Source of the DNA: Ignavibacteriales bacterium
Lineage (GTDB): Bacteria > Bacteroidota > Ignavibacteria > UBA10030
Direction: 5' to 3'
DNA length: 11,707 nucleotides
NCBI GenBank assembly: GCA_016207365.1
Contig: JACQPU010000010.1
Span: 1-11,707 of the forward strand
Positions 6,021-11,707 of this stretch are shown in pieces. The notes under the pieces are model-generated. The model was not told where the DNA came from. It was given only the letters and a program-made list of their open reading frames with translations, and ran no database searches. Each line of letters starts with the position of its first letter. The stretch's first letter is position 1. The translations under genes and the position numbers were made by a program.

Positions 6021-6665
6021 ATGCTCATCACATTTGAAGGTTTGGATTTTTCGGGAAAGTCGACTCAGGCTCAACGGCTCGCCAACCGGCTCACGCGCGA
6101 GGGATTCCGTGTCCTGGTTGTTCGTGAACCCGGTGGGACCGCCATTGGAGAACGGATACGGTCAGTGTTGCTCGACAAATCGTTCACAGGAATGACGGAC
6201 ACGGCAGAATTATTCCTGTTTTCGGCCAGCCGGGCACAGCTTGTGAATGATGTGATCCGGCCGGCGCTGAACCGCGGAACGGTTGTCGTGTGCGATCGGT
6301 TTTATGATTCCACGACCGCCTATCAGGGCTGGGGCCGGGGGTTGCCCCCCGACGCCGTACAGACCGTAAACAATCTCGCTACAGGCGGCTTGCAGCCGTC
6401 GTTGACGATCTTTTTGGACGTACCGGTTGACGTTCTTGAAGCTCGGGCCCGGGCGGCAGGATCGGGAAAAGATCGCATGGAGTCCAACGGCCACGCTTTC
6501 TATGATCGTGTGCGTCGTGGTTATCTTGCGCTTGCGCAGGCTGAAAACCGGTTTGTGGTTGTTCGCGGGGATCAATCCGAATCCGAGCTTGAAGTAGAAA
6601 TCTGGAACCTGGTAGAGCCGCGCATCGCGGGAAATGTCAGGCTCTCGAGGAGTGAGGAACGATGA
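6021..6665 (+). CDS. tmk: Thymidylate kinase (dTMP kinase)
   Basis: 214 residues, normal length. The enzyme phosphorylates dTMP to dTDP with ATP, the step that feeds dTTP synthesis in the cytoplasm. The P-loop GLDFSGKST is at residues 7-15 directly after FE, as in Tmk. REPGGT at 35-40 and CDRFYDSTTAYQG at 91-103 are the dTMP-binding and DR(Y/F) motifs. The LID region around 143-152 (RAAGSGKDRM) carries the basic residues, while the P-loop X positions lack Arg, which fits the bacterial (E. coli-like, type II) class. The start is fixed by the P-loop at the N-terminus, by GGAG at 6013-6016 and by a promoter upstream; the frame is open further 5' to 5724 but that part is non-coding. The gene ends with an ATGA overlap with the S41 protease gene, so the two are likely co-transcribed and translationally coupled. 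The C-terminal tail after about residue 203 is unremarkable. Confidence 0.96.
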   Translation: MLITFEGLDFSGKSTQAQRLANRLTREGFRVLVVREPGGTAIGERIRSVLLDKSFTGMTDTAELFLFSASRAQLVNDVIRPALNRGTVVVCDRFYDSTTAYQGWGRGLPPDAVQTVNNLATGGLQPSLTIFLDVPVDVLEARARAAGSGKDRMESNGHAFYDRVRRGYLALAQAENRFVVVRGDQSESELEVEIWNLVEPRIAGNVRLSRSEER

Positions 6666-8326
6666 AACACGCTCGTGCCAATGTTTCTGCCCGCATCATC
6701 ATTGCGGGAGGAGCGGTCGTTTTGCTGATGTTTGCCGGATTCTTTGCAATCGGGGACGACACGCTTCTGAAGCTTTATCGGGGTATCGACCTGTTCGGCA
6801 AAGTGTACAAGGAAGTCGCCACCAACTATGTTGATGAAATCGATCCCGACAAGTTCATGAAGGCGGGAATTGACGGGATGCTCAGGACACTTGACCCCTA
6901 CACCGTATATATTGATGACCGGGAACATGGCGAGATTGACCTTGTTACAAGCGGGAAGTACGGCGGCGTTGGAATCACAGTCGGTCTTCGCGACGGGGTG
7001 ATCACCGTTGTCGGATTGCTCGAGGGTTTTTCCGCCGCGAAATTCGGAATTCGGGTGGGAGATAGGATCCTCGCCATTGACAGCGTCTCTCTCGCGGGGA
7101 AATCGTTCGATGACGTTCGGAAACTGGTTCGAGGCGATCCGGGATCGGAATTGCGCATGACTATTGAGCGCGAGGGTGAACCGGGGCCATTGGAGTTCGT
7201 ACTGCTCAGGGAAGAAATTCCTGTGCGAAATGTAACCTATGCGGGGACGGTGGACGATGGCATTGGCTACATCAAGCTTGAACGGTTCTCGCGGACAGCA
7301 GGCGATGATGTGAGGTTGGCGTTGAAAGAAATGACGGGAGTTCGCGGTATTGTGCTTGACCTTCGTGATAATCCCGGGGGTCTCCTGGATATGGCTGTTG
7401 ATGTGGCATCCAGGTTCTTGCCGGAAAGCAGTCTTGTGGTCTCGACGCGCGGACGCCGCGGGGATGCGGACCGCCGGTACCATACCCAGGGAAAGCCAAT
7501 GCTACCGGATGTGCCGCTGGCCGTACTTGTCGACCGGGGTACGGCAAGTGCGAGCGAAATTGTGGCCGGGGCTGTGCAGGATCTTGACAGGGGGATCATC
7601 GTAGGGACCAGGACATTCGGTAAAGGGCTGATCCAGACGATCGTAAGAGTGTCCGAATCCACATCCCTGAAGATTACGACCGGGCGCTACTATACGCCGA
7701 GCGGAAGGAGTATTCAGGAAATCGATTATTTTCACCGACTGGATAACGGTGATGTCCGTGTTCTACCAGACAGTTTGAAACGCGAATTTCGGACATCCCA
7801 CAACAGATCAGTCTATGAGGGCGGCGGAATCCGTCCGGACACGCTGGTTGAGTCGCGATCGCAAAGTCCCCTTACGGAAGCCCTGATACGCAAGGCAATG
7901 TTCTTTAAATTTGCCAATCGATTTGCTTCGAAGTACTCAACCCTCCCGCCGGACTTTCGTGTGACCCCTGATTTGTATCGCGACTTTGTGGAATATGTGC
8001 GCGGGAAAGGATTCACCCTGAAAGAGGAAGCACGGCAGAAGCTGGACGAAGTGAAGGAAGCTGCTGTACGGGCGGGATACCGCCAGGGGGTACTCGGCCA
8101 TATCAAACAGCTTGAAACCTTGATTGATCGTGAACAGGAAACGGCTTTTGAGAGACATGCTGAGGAAGTGAAAAAAGTACTTGCCCTGGAAATTATTGGG
8201 AGAGTCGATGGGGAACGGGAACGCATTAAGGCGTCACTCAGTGATGATCCTCAGATCCAGGTCGCGCTCAATCTCCTCAAAGGCCACAGAATGTACAAAC
8301 AGATTCTTTCAGGAACCGCACGCTAG
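6662..8326 (+). CDS. S41 family C-terminal processing peptidase (CtpA/Prc-like)
   Basis: 554 residues. An N-terminal membrane or signal segment covers about 11-30 (IIIAGGAVVLLMFAGFFAI), placing the protease in the periplasm, probably anchored. A helical N-terminal region includes DGMLRTLDPYTVYID (71-85). A PDZ domain spans about 93-185 (GKYGGVGITVGLRDG, FGIRVGDRILAIDSVSL). The S41 core follows, with IGYIKLERFS, GIVLDLRDNPGGLLDMAVDV and DRGTASASEIVAGA. By spacing, the catalytic pair is Ser296 and Lys321 (25 apart, as in E. coli Prc), with Gln325 four residues after the Lys, also conserved. The site looks intact. Residues about 400-554 are a charged helical extension of unknown role. The family cleaves proteins near their C-termini in envelope quality control. 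The ATG overlaps the tmk stop (ATGA) and is preceded by GAGGAGTGAGGAA. The stop shares CTAG with the convergent kinase gene. Confidence 0.94.
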   Translation: MKHARANVSARIIIAGGAVVLLMFAGFFAIGDDTLLKLYRGIDLFGKVYKEVATNYVDEIDPDKFMKAGIDGMLRTLDPYTVYIDDREHGEIDLVTSGKYGGVGITVGLRDGVITVVGLLEGFSAAKFGIRVGDRILAIDSVSLAGKSFDDVRKLVRGDPGSELRMTIEREGEPGPLEFVLLREEIPVRNVTYAGTVDDGIGYIKLERFSRTAGDDVRLALKEMTGVRGIVLDLRDNPGGLLDMAVDVASRFLPESSLVVSTRGRRGDADRRYHTQGKPMLPDVPLAVLVDRGTASASEIVAGAVQDLDRGIIVGTRTFGKGLIQTIVRVSESTSLKITTGRYYTPSGRSIQEIDYFHRLDNGDVRVLPDSLKREFRTSHNRSVYEGGGIRPDTLVESRSQSPLTEALIRKAMFFKFANRFASKYSTLPPDFRVTPDLYRDFVEYVRGKGFTLKEEARQKLDEVKEAAVRAGYRQGVLGHIKQLETLIDREQETAFERHAEEVKKVLALEIIGRVDGERERIKASLSDDPQIQVALNLLKGHRMYKQILSGTAR

Positions 8327-8979
8327 CGGAAGGTGTTGCGGGGGGCCGGGGTGGTTGAGGGGAGGGCGAGACTTTTTTCCACCGCGGCAGCCAGATCCTC
8401 AAAATCCTTCTTACGTCCCACGAAGTCCAGCCCGTCTGTCCGAACGATCAACAAAGCCCCCAGCGAGTATCGTCCAATCCATTCCTCGTAGTGACGATTG
8501 AGGAGTTCGAGATAGTCTCGCCGGATGCTTTGTTCATAAGTCCGGCCCCGTCGTGAGATCTGGTCGAGCAGCGTGTCCACGGTGCTTCTGAGGTAGATCA
8601 TGAGGTCGGGAGGTTTAAGGTACTCCATCATAACGCCGAACAGAGATGTGTAATTCTCGTAGTCCCTCATTTCCATATTTCCCATCTCGTAGAGGTTTCT
8701 TGCAAATATCTCGGCGTCTTCGTAGATAGACCTGTCCTGGATCACGGATTTCCCCGACTCGATCATTTTCTTGTGATTCTTAAAGCGGTTGGCCAGAAAA
8801 TACATCTGAAGGTGAAACGACCACCGTTTCATATCTGCATAGAAGTCCGGAAGGTACGGGTTATCGTCGACCGATTCGAAGTAGGGTACCCAGCCGAACC
8901 GTTTCGCAAGAAGGCGGGTCAGGGAGGATTTGCCGGCGCCAATGTTGCCGGCAACTGCGACAAAGACGGGTGAGGGCAT
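8323..8979 (-). CDS. Deoxynucleoside kinase (dGK/dAK/dCK family)
   Basis: 218 residues, normal for the family, which phosphorylates deoxynucleosides to monophosphates in salvage. The P-loop GNIGAGKSS is at 11-19. The catalytic base region YFESVDDNPYLPDFY is at 33-47, with Glu35 at the expected position. W53, Q58 and Y60 lie in a conserved substrate-pocket helix. The DRS motif is at 82-84 (QDRSIYEDAEIF), and a LID with RRGR is at 143-146 before YEQSI. The DRS motif and NIGAGKS loop match bacterial dGK/dAK enzymes; whether dA, dG, dC or dT is preferred cannot be read. The start must be here because the P-loop is only ten residues in. The promoter at 9020-8992 leaves only 12 bases between the -10 box and ATG, so the mRNA is nearly leaderless and has no Shine-Dalgarno. 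The stop codon lies within a CTAG shared with the convergent S41 protease gene. The last 15 residues are Pro/Thr-rich and probably disordered. Confidence 0.93.
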   Translation of the reverse strand: MPSPVFVAVAGNIGAGKSSLTRLLAKRFGWVPYFESVDDNPYLPDFYADMKRWSFHLQMYFLANRFKNHKKMIESGKSVIQDRSIYEDAEIFARNLYEMGNMEMRDYENYTSLFGVMMEYLKPPDLMIYLRSTVDTLLDQISRRGRTYEQSIRRDYLELLNRHYEEWIGRYSLGALLIVRTDGLDFVGRKKDFEDLAAAVEKSLALPSTTPAPRNTFR

Positions 8980-8991
8980 GGCGAACGTGTG

Positions 8992-9020
8992 AATATATCG
9001 GGTTACGGTCTGAGAAGCAA
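8992..9020 (-). promoter_or_regulatory. Predicted promoter of the deoxynucleoside kinase gene (TTGCTT-N17-TATATT)
   Basis: On the - strand, TTGCTT (9020-9015), exactly 17 bases, and TATATT (8997-8992). It lies in the 47-base gap after the BtuF-like gene. Initiation near 8986-8984 would leave a leader of only about 5-7 bases. It is the closest copy of the five-member promoter consensus in this window. Confidence 0.65.
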
Positions 9021-9026
9021 TCGGAA

Positions 9027-9929
9027 TCAGTTGAGCGAAGAGACGAGGAGTTCCAAGCCGTTCATGATCCGCGGACCCGGACGGCTGACAACTGAGGCAT
9101 CAAGGATATGTACAGAATTTCGGTGCACCGCAGAGAGATTCTTCCATTCCGGATAGGCTTCCACGACATCGCGGGGACTCGAAGCCACGTCGTTCATGAC
9201 CACGATGACATCCGGATCACGTTCCAAAATGTATTCGCGTCCCAGCATTGGATATGCGGACGGTGCATGGGCGGCCACATTGCGCCCGTTTGCGAGGCCG
9301 ATGAGTTCATGGAGGAACGTCCCGCTTCCGGCGGCGATGATTGGGCGAAGGGAGACAAGGAGAAGCACACTTCTCGCCGGACGCATTCTGGCCCGGCTGA
9401 CCAATTCTCTCTGTTTGCTTCGAAGCTGGCTGATCAAGGAATCCGCGCGCGTCCGGGATCCGGTCAGAGAGCCAATCAATGCAATGGATTCGTAAATCCC
9501 CTCTAGGGAGGAAGGATTGGTCACCACCACCTGAAAGCCCAACGAGACGAGTCTGTCATGATCGGCCCGGGAATTGCCGGCGATGGTCATGAGAATAAGG
9601 TCCGGCTTGAGGGAAACAATGGTTTCGAAGCTTGGGCTGATCATTCCGCCCACGCGGGCTCTTCCTCTGACCTGTGGTGGTTCGTCGCAGAAATCGGTTA
9701 CTCCGACAACGCTACTGTCGAGGCCGAGGGCAAACAACGTTTCCGTAATACTCGGTGCCAGCGAAATAATGCGGGATGCCGGGAGGTTTGTGTTCTGGGA
9801 TGGGGTGGGGCTCGCTGCAGGGGCGCGATCAGAGTTCTTCTCTGTGCACGCCGCGCAGGCAAAGAGAAAAAACAACAAAAAAGGGGAAACCCGAGGCCTC
9901 CCCTTGGAGTGAAGGACGGCCATGGTCAT
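9027..9929 (-). CDS. BtuF/FepB-like substrate-binding lipoprotein (helical-backbone metal/cobalamin binding family)
   Basis: 300 residues. The N-terminal signal SPFLLFFLFACAACTEK ends in a lipoprotein-like site; Cys28 (CAAC) or Cys25 (LFAC) could be the lipidated residue. A short Pro/Ser/Thr-rich linker follows. From about residue 52 the sequence fits periplasmic binding proteins of the cobalamin/siderophore class: RIISLAPSITETLFALGL, VVGVTDFCDEPPQV, VGGMISPSFETIVSLKPDLI, and later AGSGTFLHELIGLANGRNVA and REYILERDPDVIVVM. The TDFCDEPP block is particularly BtuF-like. No permease or ATPase gene is adjacent, so the ligand is open (cobalamin, haem or siderophore). The ATG at 9929 overlaps the stop of the STAS gene (ATGA) with no separate ribosome site, which implies translational coupling; a second in-frame ATG lies at 9923. 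It ends 7 bases before the -35 of the kinase promoter, with no intrinsic terminator seen. Confidence 0.88.
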   Translation of the reverse strand: MTMAVLHSKGRPRVSPFLLFFLFACAACTEKNSDRAPAASPTPSQNTNLPASRIISLAPSITETLFALGLDSSVVGVTDFCDEPPQVRGRARVGGMISPSFETIVSLKPDLILMTIAGNSRADHDRLVSLGFQVVVTNPSSLEGIYESIALIGSLTGSRTRADSLISQLRSKQRELVSRARMRPARSVLLLVSLRPIIAAGSGTFLHELIGLANGRNVAAHAPSAYPMLGREYILERDPDVIVVMNDVASSPRDVVEAYPEWKNLSAVHRNSVHILDASVVSRPGPRIMNGLELLVSSLN

Positions 9930-10264
9930 TTGAAGGCATCGACAGCCTTGGCGACCGATTCGTGGTGATCGAAGACAGTAATCAGCTTTGTCACGATCAG
10001 AAGGCTTTCGATTTTCTCCGATGCGCGGGCGAGCTTCATATCACCGCCTGCATTCCTCATGGTGGTCAGGGCTCTGATTAACATTCCAAGTCCGGAACTG
10101 TTCATAAACTTCACATCGCCCAGATCCACGACAACCCTCGTTTTACCTGCTGAAACCAGTTTATGCAGTTCCTCGTTCAGCTCGGTGGCATCCGGTCCTC
10201 CCATGACATTACCGTTCAGTTCGATGACCGTAACGCCCTTCAACTCTTTGGTCTTGAATTTCAT
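9926..10264 (-). CDS. STAS-domain anti-sigma factor antagonist
   Basis: 112 residues, a complete single STAS domain of the SpoIIAA/RsbV type. These small proteins bind and are phosphorylated by serine-kinase anti-sigma factors, freeing a sigma factor or a response output. The pattern is clear: GVTVIELNGNV at 10-20, a helix around 25-38, then RVVVDLGDVKFMNSSGLGML at 43-62. Ser56 or Ser57 is the usual phosphorylation site; the preceding residue is Asn55 where SpoIIAA has Asp. The start at 10264 fits the domain border, and GGGAG lies 9 bases upstream; extending to 10390 would run into secF. The gene begins 34 bases after the secF stop and overlaps the BtuF-like gene by ATGA, so it appears to sit inside a secDF-led operon. 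No kinase or phosphatase partner is in the window. Its target is unknown; a link to the ECF sigma gene 4 kb away would be speculation. Confidence 0.93.
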   Translation of the reverse strand: MKFKTKELKGVTVIELNGNVMGGPDATELNEELHKLVSAGKTRVVVDLGDVKFMNSSGLGMLIRALTTMRNAGGDMKLARASEKIESLLIVTKLITVFDHHESVAKAVDAFK

Positions 10265-10298
10265 AAGGTTGCTCTCCCTTGCTCGTGAGGTGGCAAAG

Positions 10299-11225
10299 TT
10301 ACTTCGTTCGGACAGCCGCCTTTGCTTTGCGAAGGTTCCAGTCGACGACAATGGCACTTGCAATATAAATCGAAGAATACGTACCTGCAATCGTGCCGAT
10401 GGTTAGCGTGAAAGCAAAACCCCGGGTAACCTCCCCGCCGGCAAGGAGCAATACAACCAGAACAAGCAGGACGGTACCCTGGGTGATGATGGTTCTGCTC
10501 AGGGTGTCATTCAGACTGCGATTGATTACCTCGGCCAGCGTCATAGTGCGGTAGATCTTGACGTTTTCCCGGATTCTGTCAAACACGACAACGGTGTCGT
10601 TAACGGAGATTCCCACGAGGGTTAGAAAGGCCGCCACCACCTCCTGTGTGATCTCAACGTTGAGCCATGGGAAAACGCCGTCAACGAGCGAAAGTACGCT
10701 GAGTGCGACGAGAACGTCGTGAAAAAGAGCCACGACCGCTCCGAAGCCGTAAATGAATTTAAACCGGAAGCCAATGTAGAGAAGAATCACAATGAGAGAT
10801 GCCACGACGGCCCAGACGGCGTCTTTGCGGAGTTCTTCTCCTATCTTAGGTCCGATCTTGTGTTCCGAGAGGACACTGAACGTGCGGTCGGGGAACCGGC
10901 TGCCGATTGCCGATTTAATTTGATCACCGATAACGGTTCCCTCGGCCTGTTCCACTGTTCGGATGAGGACCGTTTCACCGAGGCCGTAGGCCTTGATCTC
11001 GCTTTGCGCCAGTCCCACAGTCGCGAGGGCGTCGCGGATCTCGCCGATCTCAGGCTTCCCGTCGAATTCGATGACCAGCTCGGTACCACCAAGGAAATCG
11101 ATGCCGAAATCTATCCCCTTCACAACGAGGGACAGCATTCCTGCTACGATCACCGCGGCAGAGAGGGCGTACATGAATTTGCGGGGCCGCAGGAAATCAA
11201 AGTTCGTTTTCTTAAAGAATTGCAT
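10299..11225 (-). CDS. secF: Protein translocase subunit SecF
   Basis: 308 residues, full length. With SecD it forms the RND-like membrane complex that uses the proton gradient to help the SecYEG channel finish protein export. An initial cytoplasmic segment FFKKTNFDFLRPRKFMYALS leads to transmembrane helix 1 at about 18-38. GIDFLGGTELVIEF at 41-54 is the conserved first periplasmic motif, and the periplasmic domain runs to about 135. Helices then follow at about 137-155, 158-180, 195-215, 247-265 and 268-295. The RND signature GISVNDTVVVFDRIREN is at 205-221, with FHDVLVAL at 168-175. The ATG at 11225 is 36 bases after the secD stop; AAGGAG lies about 12 bases upstream, rather far. SecD and SecF are separate genes here, not fused. 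No promoter was seen between them. Confidence 0.97.
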   Translation of the reverse strand: MQFFKKTNFDFLRPRKFMYALSAAVIVAGMLSLVVKGIDFGIDFLGGTELVIEFDGKPEIGEIRDALATVGLAQSEIKAYGLGETVLIRTVEQAEGTVIGDQIKSAIGSRFPDRTFSVLSEHKIGPKIGEELRKDAVWAVVASLIVILLYIGFRFKFIYGFGAVVALFHDVLVALSVLSLVDGVFPWLNVEITQEVVAAFLTLVGISVNDTVVVFDRIRENVKIYRTMTLAEVINRSLNDTLSRTIITQGTVLLVLVVLLLAGGEVTRGFAFTLTIGTIAGTYSSIYIASAIVVDWNLRKAKAAVRTK

Positions 11226-11261
11226 TGCAGTTTCAGACTCCTTATTCGGGAAAAGGACTTC

Positions 11262-11707
11262 TCAGCCAATATTCGGAACGACACCACGGTCAGTCATGAG
11301 ATCAAAGACCACGCGTGTGATGACAATGGCACTGAACATGCTTGCGACGATTCCGATCATGAGCGTCAGTGCAAATCCCTGCACCGGGCCGGTTCCAAAT
11401 TGGTAGAGGATCAATCCTGTGAGAAACGTTGTGATATTCGAATCGACAATTGCGCTGAGGGCTTTTGAATATCCTGCGTCCACCACCGCTTTGATGGTCT
11501 TTCCGCCCGCACGTTCCTCCCTCATGCGTTCATAGATCAGGACGTTCGCGTCAACGGCCATACCGATTGTCAGAATGATGCCCGCGATGCCGGGGAGCGT
11601 GAGTGTAGCCTGGAAGCCGGCCATCACCCCCAGGATGAACAGCATGTTGAAAAACAGAGCGAGATCAGCAACAAGTCCTGCGGTGCGGTAGTAGACGATC
11701 ATGAACA
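11262..11707 (-). CDS. secD: Protein translocase subunit SecD, C-terminal part
   Basis: About 148 residues are visible; the frame is open to the right edge, so the N-terminal and periplasmic domains lie outside. The fragment covers the C-terminal membrane bundle: FMIVYYRTAGLVADLALFFN at the start, then ATLTLPGIAGIILTIGMAVD and ANVLIYERMREERAGGKTI, the SecD signature with the conserved VDANVLI.ERIREE pattern, then AIVDSNITTFLTGLILYQFGTGPVQGFALTLMIGI, and a final hydrophobic segment ending near VPNIG. It is the upstream gene of secF (36-base gap), as usual in bacteria that keep the two subunits separate. Its promoter is outside the window. Confidence 0.96.
   Translation of the reverse strand, partial: FMIVYYRTAGLVADLALFFNMLFILGVMAGFQATLTLPGIAGIILTIGMAVDANVLIYERMREERAGGKTIKAVVDAGYSKALSAIVDSNITTFLTGLILYQFGTGPVQGFALTLMIGIVASMFSAIVITRVVFDLMTDRGVVPNIG

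Noticed and set aside
6572..7483. Open frame of 303 codons on - opposite the S41 protease gene
   Set aside because: It lies over intact PDZ and S41 motifs on the other strand; no recognisable domain and no supporting start signals.
10719..11468. Long open frame (249 codons) on + opposite secF and secD
   Set aside because: It is antisense to two certain, conserved genes; the product is hydrophilic, His/Asp/Glu-rich and resembles no family I know, and it has no promoter match or ribosome site. It is a shadow of secDF codon usage.
1..11707. Defence island, prophage, integron or RNA genes
   Set aside because: No nuclease, transposase, integrase, restriction, toxin-antitoxin, tRNA or rRNA signal was seen on either strand. 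The CHAT protein alone, with a lost active site and no defence partner, does not support a defence system.

Overview
The window is a dense stretch of bacterial chromosome (about 53% GC by eye) with eleven genes and no gap over about 200 bases. Gene content suggests the Bacteroidota/Chlorobiota side of the FCB group, possibly an Ignavibacteria-like lineage. The pointers are a DUF6588-like envelope protein, a dGK/dAK-type deoxynucleoside kinase, an S41 protease with a long C-terminal extension, secD and secF as separate genes, and a heptanucleotide repeat of a kind I associate with these genomes. This placement is inference; there is no rRNA or marker gene to test it.

Layout. 1-454 (+): 3' end of a glycerophosphodiester phosphodiesterase gene. 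530-1456 (+): exported DUF6588-like protein, closed by a strong intrinsic terminator at 1497-1523. 1536-4163 (+): large TPR-CHAT lipoprotein whose CHAT domain has lost both catalytic residues. 4184-4253: ten in-phase heptamers between two converging genes. 5836-5174 then 5129-4260 (-): ECF-type sigma factor followed by a secreted toast-rack/DUF4097-like protein. 6021-8326 (+): thymidylate kinase overlapping by ATGA with an S41 processing protease. 8979-8323 (-): deoxynucleoside kinase, converging with the protease on a shared CTAG. 11707-9027 (-): secD (partial), secF, a STAS-domain anti-sigma antagonist and a BtuF-like binding lipoprotein, in operon-like order.

How the genes relate. There are two nucleotide-salvage/dTTP enzymes (tmk and the deoxynucleoside kinase). 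Many products are exported, lipid-anchored or part of export: DUF6588, the CHAT lipoprotein, the toast-rack protein, the S41 protease, the BtuF-like protein and SecDF. Two products are of transcription-control type (ECF sigma factor, STAS protein).

The main points for a second look are these. (1) Five promoters share TTGCWY, exactly 17 nt, then TAYWTT or one mismatch, each upstream of a gene start. (2) One of them overlaps the terminator at 1497-1523, so that its own transcripts should begin inside the stem and escape the hairpin. (3) The best promoter plus Shine-Dalgarno start for the sigma factor is one base out of frame with the sigma domains, with a C7 run at the point where the frames must join. 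(4) The CHAT domain looks like a pseudo-protease. (5) The heptamer array has no G on one strand and could be a Rho-dependent termination region. No mobile element, CRISPR array or defence island was found.
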